Origin: CAIYZT01 sp947461435
GTDB lineage: Bacteria; Pseudomonadota; Alphaproteobacteria; Rhodobacterales; Rhodobacteraceae
Reading direction: 5' to 3'
Length of the DNA stretch: 64,000 bases
Assembly (NCBI GenBank): GCA_965284435.1
Contig: OZ260083.1
Location: 2,108,001-2,172,000 of the forward strand
Shown: positions 8,639-17,463 of the stretch, piece by piece
How positions within the stretch are numbered: the first letter of the stretch is position 1
Layout: the number at the start of each line of letters is the position of its first letter
Program-made: the position numbers and the translations under genes
Notes under the pieces: model-generated
Told to the model about the DNA's origin: nothing
Seen by the model: the letters and a program-made list of their open reading frames with translations, nothing else
Database searches by the model: none

Positions 8639-9418
8639 ATGGACCTTGGCATTCGCGGCAAGACGGCATTGGTGGCGGCATCGTCCAAAGGTTTGGGACG
8701 CGGCTGTGCGATGGCCTTGGCCGAAGCCGGGGTGAATTTGGTACTGAACGCCCGGGGGAACGACGCCTTGCAGGCGACCGCTGCCGAAATTCGGGCGCGA
8801 TACGCCGTTCATGTGACAGCCATTGCAGCTGACATCACCAGCGAAGAGGGCCGCCGCGCGGTTCTGGGCGCGGCGGCGGGCGCAGATATTCTGGTGACCA
8901 ATGCGGGGGGGCCGCCCCCGGGACTGTGGAGCGATTGGACGAGGGATGATTTTCTGCGCGCCATCGATGCCAATATGCTGACGCCCATCGCGCTGATGCA
9001 AGCCTTGCTGCCCGCCATGATGGAGCGCGGTTGGGGCAGGGTGGTCAACATCACCAGCCAGTCCGTCAAGGCGCCCATCGCCCAATTGGGCCTGTCGAAC
9101 GCGGCACGGGCCGGGCTGACAGGGTTTGTGGCAGGCACGTCGCGGCAGGTTGCCCCGCGCGGTGTCACGATCAACAATCTTCTGCCGGGCATTCATGACA
9201 CCGACCGCGCGATCTCGCTCGATTCCGGGGTTGTCAAAGCCTTGGGCATTACGATGGACGAAGCGCGGGCAAAGCGCATGGCCGATATTCCTGCACGCCG
9301 CTATGGAACCGCCCAAGATTTTGGGGCCGCCTGTGCGTTTCTGTGCAGCCAGCAGGCCGCGTTCATCGTGGGGCAGAACATCTTGTTGGACGGCGGGGCG
9401 ACCAACGCAACCTTGTAG
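8639..9418 (+). CDS. SDR-family oxidoreductase with atypical active site
   Basis: A Rossmann-fold short-chain dehydrogenase/reductase of 259 residues. The cofactor site is modified but recognisable (AASSKGLGRG at 14-22), NAG is at 88-90, and the structural Ser region is NITSQS. Where most family members have YxxxK, this protein reads GLSNAARAGL, leaving Ser153 and Arg157 at the equivalent positions. A known SDR subgroup has this change, and its activity is unclear. The start at 8639 has GGAG six bases upstream. The C-terminus (GQNILLDGGATNATL) is the standard SDR ending. It is divergent from the Hint-domain gene. Confidence 0.85.
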   Translation: MDLGIRGKTALVAASSKGLGRGCAMALAEAGVNLVLNARGNDALQATAAEIRARYAVHVTAIAADITSEEGRRAVLGAAAGADILVTNAGGPPPGLWSDWTRDDFLRAIDANMLTPIALMQALLPAMMERGWGRVVNITSQSVKAPIAQLGLSNAARAGLTGFVAGTSRQVAPRGVTINNLLPGIHDTDRAISLDSGVVKALGITMDEARAKRMADIPARRYGTAQDFGAACAFLCSQQAAFIVGQNILLDGGATNATL

Positions 9419-9485
9419 GTGTTCGCTTGCAGGGGTCTTGTGCGGCTGATAGTTGGATGTCTGACGAAATCTCTCGGATATATGG

Positions 9486-10574
9486 ATGACAGCGCCTCGA
9501 CTGACAGTTGACCATTTGACCCGCAGTTTTGGCGGCCGCGATGTTGTGAAAGACGTCTGCTTTTCCATTGCCCCCGGTCAGGTGTCGTGCCTGTTAGGTC
9601 CCTCAGGTTGCGGCAAGTCGACGACCTTGCGGATGATCGCCGGTGTGGATCGTCCGGATCAAGGCCGGATACGGATCGACGGGACCGAGGTTTTCGGCCC
9701 TTCTGGGGACAGCCCGCCTGAATCGCGCGGCATTGGTCTTATGTTTCAAGACTTTGCCTTGTTTCCGCATTTGAGCGTCTTTGATAATATCGCCTTTGGG
9801 TTGGGATCGGATCGGTCTGGTCGCAAACGGCGAGAGCAACGCGTTCATGACTTGCTTGACCGGATCAATCTGGGTGGGTTCGGTGGCAAGTTTCCGCATC
9901 AATTGTCTGGCGGAGAGCAGCAGCGCGTGGCCCTCGCGCGGGCTTTGGCCCCGCGTCCACGGATCATGTTGATGGACGAGCCATTTTCCGGGCTGGACAA
10001 CCGGCTTCGTGATGGCATTCGGGACACGACACTGGATGTTCTGAAAGAAGAAGGTGCGGCCGTTCTTTTGGTCACGCATGAGCCTGAAGAAGCGATGCGC
10101 ATGGCAGATGAAATCTTGTTGATGCGCGCGGGCCAGATCGTGCAACGCGGAGCGCCCTACAACATCTACAATGCCCCGATTGATGCCGAGGCGGCCGCAT
10201 TTTTCAGTGATATCAATGTGATAAAAGGGGTATCTGTTGGGGCCCTGACGCAAACGGCCTTCGGATCCTTTCTGACGCCCGGACATGCGGACCAGACGCA
10301 AATTGATATCGTGATCCGCCCGCAGCATTTGCGCATTGATTTTGACAGGGCAGGCCGTGGCCCAAACCCCACCCTTGGCGATGGAACCGCCGCGCGCGGG
10401 ATTGTCCAACGCTCACGGTTTTTGGGGCATGAAAGCCTTGTTGATTTCCGGCTTGAGGCCGATGGGACGCCCTTGTTCGCGACGGTTCCGGGGGTTTTCT
10501 TGCCCAAAGCCGGTACAGCTCTTTGGCTGATGATCCGCCGCGACAGGTGCTATGTTTTCCCCGCAAAGACCTAG
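9486..10574 (+). CDS. ABC transporter ATP-binding protein, FbpC/PotA-like, orphan
   Basis: Cytoplasmic ATPase subunit of an importer of the iron(III)/spermidine/thiosulfate class. Residues 1-240 carry Walker A (GPSGCGKST), Q-loop (MFQDFALFPH), signature LSGGEQQRVALARAL, Walker B (LMDEPFSGLD) and the switch His (LLVTHEPEEA). A C-terminal TOBE-like domain (about 245-362) follows, including DIVIRPQHLRI, as in FbpC and PotA. No permease or binding-protein gene is nearby, so it may serve a transporter encoded elsewhere. The next gene is convergent and overlaps by four bases. Confidence 0.85.
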   Translation: MTAPRLTVDHLTRSFGGRDVVKDVCFSIAPGQVSCLLGPSGCGKSTTLRMIAGVDRPDQGRIRIDGTEVFGPSGDSPPESRGIGLMFQDFALFPHLSVFDNIAFGLGSDRSGRKRREQRVHDLLDRINLGGFGGKFPHQLSGGEQQRVALARALAPRPRIMLMDEPFSGLDNRLRDGIRDTTLDVLKEEGAAVLLVTHEPEEAMRMADEILLMRAGQIVQRGAPYNIYNAPIDAEAAAFFSDINVIKGVSVGALTQTAFGSFLTPGHADQTQIDIVIRPQHLRIDFDRAGRGPNPTLGDGTAARGIVQRSRFLGHESLVDFRLEADGTPLFATVPGVFLPKAGTALWLMIRRDRCYVFPAKT

Positions 10575-11377
10575 TTTGCCGTCTCGCGGTTGCTGACGAG
10601 GATCTGATCCTTGGACGCCATAGGAAGATTGACGACATTTCCCTCGCCGGGATCCCCGTTTGGTTCGATGGAGTAGCCAAGCGAGGGAAGGATTTCGTTA
10701 AGATCAGCCTCCAGGCGTTTGATCTGAATGCTATTCTTACGCTCTTCCGATTCTATGTCAGCCAGCCAGCGCCGCAGTTCGTCGCAGGTTTGCCGCGCCA
10801 TCGAAAGCCGGTCTGACATTTGGTGCGCCTCTTCTTGCCGTTGGCGCAGGAAAATGCGGGCACGTTCCACCTTTTGGTCAGAATAGGCGCGCGCGATGTC
10901 CCGGGTCTGCATCGACATTTGCGCGGCCAGTTGCAAAAGTTCTGGTTCCAGATCGGCCAGATCCGGGTGGTTGCGCAGATGTTCCAGGCGCGCGCGCATG
11001 GTGTCGAATTCTCCGGATAGGGCGAAGACGCCAGCCCGGTCGCTGGCATGGGCAATACGGTATGCACGCGATACGTCTTCCATTCCCATAGCGAAGGAGC
11101 GATGGCTGCGTTCCAAACGGCCCATCCGGATGTTGGCGGGCAAGTAGATTAGCAAGACCACAAACAGCACAGTGATGGCGATTTGAACCCACATTCCGGC
11201 CTGTGGGACAGCATTGGTTCCAAAGAAAATCGACATCGTCGGCCATGGCAGATAGCCAAGCGCCGCTGCCACTGTCGCCAAAACCAGACATGCGGCCGTC
11301 AAGGCAACCAAACCCTGAACAAAACCCTGCATGGCCTCCGCACCGTGGCGGAATGTGGCGCGAAAACTCACTGACAT
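10571..11377 (-). CDS. Membrane-anchored coiled-coil protein, unknown function
   Basis: A 268-residue protein with two N-terminal membrane segments (about residues 20-40, LVALTAACLVLATVAAALGYL, and 56-75, MWVQIAITVLFVVLLIYLPA), followed by a long charged alpha-helical region rich in Arg, Glu and Gln that should form a coiled coil. I recall close relatives in Rhodobacteraceae sometimes labelled 'DNA repair protein', but no repair motif is visible. The start at 11377 gives MSVSFRATFRHGAEAM; an earlier Met at 11434 is possible but adds an unlikely extension. The last bases overlap the stop of the convergent ABC ATPase gene. Confidence 0.65.
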   Translation of the reverse strand: MSVSFRATFRHGAEAMQGFVQGLVALTAACLVLATVAAALGYLPWPTMSIFFGTNAVPQAGMWVQIAITVLFVVLLIYLPANIRMGRLERSHRSFAMGMEDVSRAYRIAHASDRAGVFALSGEFDTMRARLEHLRNHPDLADLEPELLQLAAQMSMQTRDIARAYSDQKVERARIFLRQRQEEAHQMSDRLSMARQTCDELRRWLADIESEERKNSIQIKRLEADLNEILPSLGYSIEPNGDPGEGNVVNLPMASKDQILVSNRETAN

Positions 11378-11571
11378 TCTACAAACTCCAAAGCTTACCG
11401 CTTTACCAAAAATGGTTTTCCCGAAGGCTTGCAATGAATTTTAATAATTGTCAGGAGATCGGGAAATATTTCAGGGGAAAACTCTTAACTGTTTCCCAAA
11501 TAGAAACAAAACAGGCTGAATTGTGGCCAAAATCTGGCGATGCGCGCCCTTCAGTCTACCGATGGTCCGTT

Positions 11572-12318
11572 TTATCGGACAGATTCGATGGGCCCTGTTG
11601 CGCGCCCGTGAATGAACTGCTGCACATAAGGGTCTGGCGTTGCGTCCATTTCGCTGACAGGTCCCGTCCAGCGAATAAGCCCATCATGCAGCATCGCGAC
11701 CTTGTCGGCGATGGCGCGGACGGATGTCATATCATGGGTGATTGTCATGGCCGTCGCGCCCATTTCATGGACGATTTCGCGGATCAATTCATTGATCACA
11801 CCAGACATGATCGGATCCAGTCCGGTGGTTGGTTCATCAAAGAAAATGATTTCAGGTTCTGCCGCAATGGCGCGTGCCAGACCAACCCGCTTTTGCATGC
11901 CGCCCGAAAGTTCGGCGGGAAACATATCAGCCGTTTCCGGTTTGAGGCCGACGCGCCGCAGTTTTTCCACGGCGATTTCCCGAGCGTCCCGTTTGGGCAT
12001 TTTCTGTGCGCCGCGCAGCAACCGAAAGGCCACATTCTCCCATACTCGCAGGCTGTCAAACAAGGCCCCGCCTTGAAACAACATCCCAAAGCGCGCCAGA
12101 AAAGCATCCCGATCGGCGTGCGTCACATCTTGTCCGTCCAAGGTGATTGTGCCCGAATCCGGCCGCACCAATCCCAATACGCATTTGAGAAGCACTGATT
12201 TTCCTGTGCCTGATCCCCCAATGATCACAAGGCTTTCGCCCTTTTCGATGGTCAGATCTATTCCCCGCAGGACACGGTTCTGGCCAAAGGTTTTTTGCAC
12301 GCCTGACAGGGTGATCAT
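11572..12318 (-). CDS. mlaF: ABC ATPase, MlaF-type (phospholipid/organic solvent transport)
   Basis: ATPase of an Mla/Ttg2-type transporter that moves phospholipids between inner and outer membrane. The 248-residue protein has Walker A (GGSGTGKSVLLK), LSGGMQKRVGLARAI (the MlaF-specific form of the signature), Walker B (IIFFDEPTTGLD) and THDM. The start at 12318 overlaps the mlaE stop in an ATGA, so the two are translationally coupled. mlaD, B and C are not adjacent. Confidence 0.9.
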   Translation of the reverse strand: MITLSGVQKTFGQNRVLRGIDLTIEKGESLVIIGGSGTGKSVLLKCVLGLVRPDSGTITLDGQDVTHADRDAFLARFGMLFQGGALFDSLRVWENVAFRLLRGAQKMPKRDAREIAVEKLRRVGLKPETADMFPAELSGGMQKRVGLARAIAAEPEIIFFDEPTTGLDPIMSGVINELIREIVHEMGATAMTITHDMTSVRAIADKVAMLHDGLIRWTGPVSEMDATPDPYVQQFIHGRATGPIESVR

Positions 12319-13103
12319 GAGGTAAAGAATGCCTCTGTCAGGAGATAATTTGCCGCGAGGATCATGATCGACGCCGTCACGACAGCAGATTTGGTGGCCG
12401 CCCCAACGCCTTGGGCCCCTCGGCCCGAATTCATGCCGAAATAGCACCCCATCAAGGCCACGATAAAGCCAAAGGCGGCCCCCTTCACAAGACCCGAAGC
12501 GATGTCCCAGAATTCCAGAAAATCAACAGTGTTGGCGATATAGACTGCCGAGTTGAAATCCAGACGCGTGATGCCCACCAGCCATCCCCCCATAATGCCG
12601 ATGCTGTCACCAACCGCGACCAGAACCGGAACGGCCAGGGTGGCGGCAAGGACCCGCGGAACGGCAAGGAATTTCAGGGGGTTGGTGGACAAGGTCACCA
12701 AAGCGTCGATCTGTTCGGTGACCTTCATCGTGCCAATTTCTGCGGCAATGGAGGAGGCGACACGTGCGGCCACCATCAGGCCCCCAAGCACAGGGCCAAG
12801 TTCCCGCGCCATTCCGATCGCCACAATAGATGGCACCACCGCCTCGGCATTGAAGCGTGAGCCCCCGGAATAGATTTGCAGCGCAAGGGCGCCGCCTGTG
12901 AACAGGGCCGTCAAACCCACCATCGGCAGCGAAAACCATCCGATTTGCAGCAAGGAGATCAAAAACTCACGCGGGTAGAACGGAGGGCGCACCAGATGGG
13001 ACAAGATTGAAAGAGCGAACAAGGTGATCCGCCCCACGGCCGCCAAGGCCTGCAAGACAGGTCGGCCAAGGGCGGCAAGTCCGATTTGGAGGCTTGCAAT
13101 CAC
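12315..13103 (-). CDS. mlaE: MlaE-family lipid ABC transporter permease
   Basis: Inner-membrane permease of the MlaE family, 262 residues. It has the family regions VGLTALFTGGALALQIY, ARELGPVLGGLMVAARVASSIAAEIGTMKVTEQIDAL and GLVKGAAFGFIVALMGCYFG, and about five membrane helices. The GTG start at 13103 overlaps the alanine racemase stop (GTGA), and its own stop overlaps the mlaF start. The gene order alr-mlaE-mlaF with overlapping ends shows one operon linking cell-wall precursor synthesis and envelope lipid transport. Confidence 0.93.
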   Translation of the reverse strand: MIASLQIGLAALGRPVLQALAAVGRITLFALSILSHLVRPPFYPREFLISLLQIGWFSLPMVGLTALFTGGALALQIYSGGSRFNAEAVVPSIVAIGMARELGPVLGGLMVAARVASSIAAEIGTMKVTEQIDALVTLSTNPLKFLAVPRVLAATLAVPVLVAVGDSIGIMGGWLVGITRLDFNSAVYIANTVDFLEFWDIASGLVKGAAFGFIVALMGCYFGMNSGRGAQGVGAATKSAVVTASIMILAANYLLTEAFFTS

Positions 13104-14149
13104 AATCCGCCCTCGACGAACCGGCGGTTCAGGCGGGATGAAAGGCGAGTCAGAATTTCATAAGATATTGTGCCCGCAGTCGCGGCCAGATCATCGATCT
13201 TCTGAAAGGGGCAAAGCACGTCAAGGCTGCGGGGGATGGTTTCAAGGTGGCTGATATCCACCGTGATCGCATCCATCGAAATTCGGCCCACCACAGGACA
13301 GGGAATATCCCCGTCCCAAAGCACTGCGTTGTTTGACAAGGTCCGCAAAAGACTATCGGCATATCCGCCAAGCACGGTGGCAATCATCGACGGCGCCTCG
13401 GGTGTCCATGTTGCGGAATAGCCGACCGTTTCGCCGGGCAGCACCGCGCGGGCCTGAACCACCGGCAGGGACAAAGAGACAACGGGCAAGGCCGCTTCGT
13501 AGGGGTAGCCGCCGTAAATCCCAATGCCGGGACGTGTCAGATCAAAGTGATAGCGTGAGCCAAGCATGATTCCCGCGGTGGCCGACAGGCTGCGTGGCAA
13601 TCCTGTTCCATCGGTCATCGCATGAAACTGCTGCAACTGCGCTTCGTTCATCGGGTGGTCGGGGTCATCCCCGCAGGCAAGATGCGACATTAACATTTCG
13701 GGCCCGGCTTCAAGGACGAAAGGCGCAATCGCTTCCCATTCGGATTCGTCCATACCCAGACGTTTCATGCCTGTGTCCAACTGGACGCCAAAGCCGCATC
13801 CAGGAAGAGCCTCGATGTGGCGGGTGACCTGATCGATGGAATTCAGCATCGGGGTCAGATCAAGATCTGCAATCATCTCCGTGTCGCCGGGCATATGCCC
13901 CGACAGCACGCAGATTTGGGGGCCCGGTCCCAACGTTTGCCGCAACGCAACGCCCTCTTCGGCGAAGGCCACAAAGAAACGCCGCGCCCCCGCCGTTGCC
14001 AAGGCCCGGGCAACCCGCGTGACGCCAAGCCCATAGGCATCCGCCTTGACCACGGCCGCGGTTTGAACACCCGAAGGCGTTGCCCGATCCAAGGCGCGCC
14101 AGTTGGCGGCGAGTGCGTTTAAATCGATGGTTAAGACGGGTGCTGACAT
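13100..14149 (-). CDS. alr: Alanine racemase
   Basis: PLP enzyme that interconverts L- and D-alanine for peptidoglycan. At 349 residues it is the normal size. Lys35 in AVVKADAYGLG is the PLP Schiff-base residue, and GETVGYSATW carries the Tyr expected to be the second catalytic base. GRISMDAITVD is the conserved C-terminal domain motif. It starts the alr-mlaE-mlaF operon. The 96 bases upstream separate it from an SDR gene on the same strand. Confidence 0.95.
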   Translation of the reverse strand: MSAPVLTIDLNALAANWRALDRATPSGVQTAAVVKADAYGLGVTRVARALATAGARRFFVAFAEEGVALRQTLGPGPQICVLSGHMPGDTEMIADLDLTPMLNSIDQVTRHIEALPGCGFGVQLDTGMKRLGMDESEWEAIAPFVLEAGPEMLMSHLACGDDPDHPMNEAQLQQFHAMTDGTGLPRSLSATAGIMLGSRYHFDLTRPGIGIYGGYPYEAALPVVSLSLPVVQARAVLPGETVGYSATWTPEAPSMIATVLGGYADSLLRTLSNNAVLWDGDIPCPVVGRISMDAITVDISHLETIPRSLDVLCPFQKIDDLAATAGTISYEILTRLSSRLNRRFVEGGL

Positions 14150-14245
14150 AAGGCGCTTTTTGACAGGCCCTTGTGCGGGGTCAAGGGGAAATTGAACAAT
14201 GAACGGTCAAGCCGCCGAGGGCGCGGAAATGGCCGAAATAGAATG

Positions 14246-15019
14246 TCAAATGGCGCGGTCAAGATGGGTGTAGCCCCCGTCAACAAAGAGCCACTGACCT
14301 GTCGTATGCGCTGATCTTGGAGAAAGCGCCATAACAGCCGCGGCCGCAATCTCACGCGCTGTTGTCATGCGGTGGCCCAAGGGAATTCGCGATGTAATCG
14401 TCGCCAACTGCGCGGCTGGGTCTGGAAAGCTTTTCAGCCATTCTTCGTACATGGGCGTCAACACTTCGGCTGGAATGACCGCATTTACCCGGACACCCCA
14501 AGGGGCAAGGGCTGCGGCCCATTCTCGGGTCAGGCCCAGCTGGGCGGCCTTGGCCGCCACATAGGCCGATGTTTGCCCTTGGCCAGTGACTGCTGTTTTC
14601 GATGAGATATTCACGATCGCGCCACTTAATGCCTTCAGATCGTCCTGCAGCACATGAGCAAGCGTGTAGTAATGCGTCAAATTCTCTTGCAAGGACGCAC
14701 GAAAGGCCTCGGGTCCGGCGTTAAGGCCCACGCCGTCGTTGCGGCCGGCATTGTTGACCAGTCCGTAAATCTGGCCCCATTTCTTGCGGCTTTGCGCCAC
14801 GGCGGCGCGGCAAGCGTCATCTTGGGCCAGATCGACCTGCACCCAATCTGCCGCGGGCTGCAGCGTTTGAATTCTGTTCAAGAACGTCGCTTCTGGCGCG
14901 CGGCGCGCGAAGATGACGGGTATGGCACCCTCTTCGGCCAAGGTTTCTGAAATGGCCGCGCCAATGCCCGCACCGCCGCCGGTGACGATAATGACTTTAT
15001 TTTTCAGACCCAGATCCAT
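14246..15019 (-). CDS. SDR-family oxidoreductase
   Basis: Classical short-chain dehydrogenase/reductase of 257 residues. It has the NAD(P) motif GGGAGIGAAI (14-23), NNAGRND, catalytic Ser in VNISSKTA, and YVAAKAAQ with the catalytic Tyr and Lys. The C-terminus GQWLFVDGGYTHLD is typical. No Asp follows the second strand in the clear NAD form (it reads FARRAPE, basic residues), which suggests NADP preference. The substrate cannot be named; some relatives act on sugars such as fucose or arabinose. It lies 21 bases after mnmA on the same strand and may share its transcript. Confidence 0.85.
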   Translation of the reverse strand: MDLGLKNKVIIVTGGGAGIGAAISETLAEEGAIPVIFARRAPEATFLNRIQTLQPAADWVQVDLAQDDACRAAVAQSRKKWGQIYGLVNNAGRNDGVGLNAGPEAFRASLQENLTHYYTLAHVLQDDLKALSGAIVNISSKTAVTGQGQTSAYVAAKAAQLGLTREWAAALAPWGVRVNAVIPAEVLTPMYEEWLKSFPDPAAQLATITSRIPLGHRMTTAREIAAAAVMALSPRSAHTTGQWLFVDGGYTHLDRAI

Positions 15020-15040
15020 CTCGTCCCCTTTGGCGCCAGA

Positions 15041-16177
15041 TCAGCGCCCTTTCCAAATCCAGCCGCCCCCAAGGATCCGGCTGCCATCGGGATCGTAGAA
15101 CACACAAGCCTGCCCCGGCGATACCCCATCTTCGGCATCAAACAATTCAACTTCGGCCTCGCCCTTGCCCAAAGGGCGCAGGATGGCTGCACGCGGCGGA
15201 CGGGTTGAACGAACCTTGACGTTCAGATGCCATTCAGATTGCGCGTCAATCGGCCTGTCGCCCAGCCAATTGATCTCGCGCAGCGGCACGCGGCGGGTCG
15301 ATAGGGCCTCTTTGGGGCCAACGATCACTTGGCGGGTCTTCGGGTCAAGCTTGACCACATAGATGGGGTCTTCAAGACCGCCAATGCCAAGGCCTTTGCG
15401 CTGACCGATGGTGTAATGAATGACACCGCGGTGCGTCCCCAGGACACCGCCTTGCAGATCAACAATATCACCCGGATCGGCTGATCCGGGGCGCAATTTT
15501 TCGATGACGGCGGCATAATCGCCATTGGGAACAAAGCAGATATCCTGACTGTCCGGTTTGTCGGCCACGGTCAGGCCGTATTTCACGGCAAGCGCACGCG
15601 TTTCCGCCTTGGACGAAAGGTGCCCCAGCGGAAAGCGAAGGTAATCCAGTTGTTCTGACGTGGTTGAGAACAAAAAGTAGCTTTGATCGCGGCGCGCATC
15701 AGCGGCGCAATGAAGTTCTGCACCGCCCAGGCCCATCTTGCGCTGGATGTAATGGCCGGTTGCCATGCAATCGGCGTTCAGGTCTTTGGCCGTTGCCAGC
15801 AGATCTTTGAACTTTACGCGCTCGTTACAGCGGATGCACGGAACCGGAGTCGCCCCCGAAAGATAGGCGTCCGCAAATTCTTCGATCACGGCATCGCGGA
15901 AAGTGTTTTCGTAATCGAGCACATAATGGGGAAAGCCCATGGTTTCGGCAACGCGGGCGGCGTCATGGATGTCGCGGCCCGCGCAGCAGGCACCTTTTTT
16001 GGCAAGGGCCGCCCCATGATCATAAAGTTGCAGCGTCACGCCCACCACATCATAGCCTTCTTCGGCCAGCATTGCGGCCACGACCGAGCTGTCAACACCC
16101 CCGGACATGGCCACGACCACCCGCGTGTCAGCGGGCGCTTTGGGCAGGCCAAGCGAGTTCAAGGGTATGTCGCGCAT
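15041..16177 (-). CDS. mnmA: tRNA-specific 2-thiouridylase MnmA
   Basis: Adds sulfur to U34 of Lys, Glu and Gln tRNAs. The 378-residue enzyme has the PP-loop AMSGGVDSSVVAAML. The two catalytic Cys regions are CIRCNERVKF and DSQDICFVPNGDY. GQRKGLGI in the middle domain and an LxxGEAEVELF C-terminal beta domain complete the family pattern. The start at 16177 (MRDIPLNSLGLP) fits the family; an upstream Met at 16264 would add 29 weakly conserved residues. Confidence 0.95.
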   Translation of the reverse strand: MRDIPLNSLGLPKAPADTRVVVAMSGGVDSSVVAAMLAEEGYDVVGVTLQLYDHGAALAKKGACCAGRDIHDAARVAETMGFPHYVLDYENTFRDAVIEEFADAYLSGATPVPCIRCNERVKFKDLLATAKDLNADCMATGHYIQRKMGLGGAELHCAADARRDQSYFLFSTTSEQLDYLRFPLGHLSSKAETRALAVKYGLTVADKPDSQDICFVPNGDYAAVIEKLRPGSADPGDIVDLQGGVLGTHRGVIHYTIGQRKGLGIGGLEDPIYVVKLDPKTRQVIVGPKEALSTRRVPLREINWLGDRPIDAQSEWHLNVKVRSTRPPRAAILRPLGKGEAEVELFDAEDGVSPGQACVFYDPDGSRILGGGWIWKGR

Positions 16178-16318
16178 GTTGACTTTCTGAAGGCTATCGG
16201 GACCGGGCCCCAGGTTAGTCAGCAATATAGGAAAATGCTGCGCACTCTCAAGAGCAGCCTTCACCCTTGATTAAGGCTGATGCGCCAATCTTGCGTCTCA
16301 GACGACGAGGGAAAGCAG

Positions 16319-16597
16319 ATGTATCTGAAAAAACTAGACGGTCCACGGCATGTCACATTGCCGGATGGCACAATATTGACTCGGGCTGACCTGCCACCAG
16401 AGGATACCCGGCGATGGGTCGCCAGTCGCAAGGCGGTGGTGGTGCGGGCGGTGGTCTATGGGTTGATCAGCGAGGCGGACGCTTTGGAGCGTTATGCGCT
16501 GTCGGCCGAAGAGTTCCTGCTGTGGCGGAACGCCGTAGAAACACATGGGGACAAGGCGCTGCGCGTCACGACGATACAGAAGTATAGACAACTTTAG
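16319..16597 (+). CDS. sciP: DUF1153 protein, SciP-like CtrA modulator
   Basis: A 92-residue helix-turn-helix protein of the DUF1153 family. In Caulobacter the member SciP (about the same length) binds DNA and CtrA and blocks activation by CtrA. The central segment (RRWVASRKAVVVRAVVYGLISEADALERYALSAEEFLLW) shows the Trp-Arg-Lys and helix-turn-helix pattern of that family. The start at 16319 follows GAGGGAAAG; an in-frame Met at 16280 is possible. It lies 92 bases upstream of ctrA on the same strand, a pairing that supports the SciP role. Function here is inferred from homology and position. Confidence 0.88.
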   Translation: MYLKKLDGPRHVTLPDGTILTRADLPPEDTRRWVASRKAVVVRAVVYGLISEADALERYALSAEEFLLWRNAVETHGDKALRVTTIQKYRQL

Positions 16598-16635
16598 ATT
16601 GTTTACTTACTTTGATCTTTCAAAGTAACCGTCAA

Positions 16636-16662
16636 TTAACTATTTGCCCGGTAAATGGTTAA
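16636..16662. promoter_or_regulatory. Inverted pair of CtrA-type half-sites before ctrA
   Basis: TTAACTAT (16636-16643) and ATGGTTAA (16655-16662, the reverse of TTAACCAT) form an inverted pair with an 11-base spacer, 28 bases upstream of the ctrA start. TTAACCAT-like sequences are known CtrA half-sites in Caulobacter, although the classical full site is a direct TTAA-N7-TTAA. Autoregulation of ctrA is the simplest reading; it is inference. Confidence 0.5.
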
Positions 16663-16689
16663 CAGACATATTTTTGACGGAGCGACCGA

Positions 16690-17403
16690 ATGCGTATTCT
16701 GCTTGTAGAGGATGATCCAACAACCTCGCGTAGTATTGAGCTGATGCTGACACATGCCAATCTGAACGTGTATTGCACGGACTTGGGGGAAGACGGAATA
16801 GATCTGGCTAAGCTTTATGACTATGATTTGATTCTCCTTGACCTCAACTTGCCGGACATGAGCGGTCACGAAGTGCTGCGTCAGCTTCGCTTGGCCAAGG
16901 TGGATACGCCCATCCTTATCTTGTCCGGATCGGATGATACCGAAAACAAGATCAAGGGATTTGGTTTTGGTGCGGATGACTATCTGACCAAACCCTTCCA
17001 CCGCGAGGAATTGGTCGCCCGAATCCATGCGATCATTCGCAGATCCAAGGGGCATTCACATTCGGTCATCAAGACGGGTGATATCATCGTCAATCTGGAT
17101 GCCAAGACAGTGGATGTCGACGGTCAGGCCGTGCATTTGACTGGCAAGGAGTACCAGATGCTGGAACTTCTCTCGCTGCGCAAAGGGACCACGCTGACCA
17201 AAGAGATGTTCTTGAACCATCTGTACGGCGGGATGGATGAACCCGAACTCAAGATCATTGACGTTTTCATCTGCAAACTTCGCAAAAAACTGGCAGAGGC
17301 CACGGGGGGGCAAAACTACATCGAAACGGTATGGGGGCGCGGCTATGTTCTGCGTGATCCCAGTCCGTCAGATCAAATAGCACGTCTGGCGGCCAGTGCC
17401 TGA
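16690..17403 (+). CDS. ctrA: Cell-cycle response regulator CtrA
   Basis: OmpR-type response regulator of 237 residues and the master cell-cycle/motility regulator of alphaproteobacteria. The receiver domain (1-118) has VEDDPTT, phosphoacceptor Asp51 in LLDLNLPDMSGHE, and Lys101 in DDYLTKPF. The C-terminal winged helix (about 127-228) includes GKEYQMLELLSLRKGTTLTK and VDVFICKLRKKL-type residues, which are characteristic of CtrA itself. In Rhodobacterales CtrA is often non-essential and controls motility and gene transfer agent genes. It follows sciP, and paired TTAA half-sites lie just upstream. The C-terminus ends AASA rather than a plain AA degradation tag. Confidence 0.96.
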   Translation: MRILLVEDDPTTSRSIELMLTHANLNVYCTDLGEDGIDLAKLYDYDLILLDLNLPDMSGHEVLRQLRLAKVDTPILILSGSDDTENKIKGFGFGADDYLTKPFHREELVARIHAIIRRSKGHSHSVIKTGDIIVNLDAKTVDVDGQAVHLTGKEYQMLELLSLRKGTTLTKEMFLNHLYGGMDEPELKIIDVFICKLRKKLAEATGGQNYIETVWGRGYVLRDPSPSDQIARLAASA

Positions 17404-17463
17404 CCTTTACCTTGTCACATCCCGGCCCTAACCTTTGCAAAAGCGAAGGCAGGCCGGGAGGCG

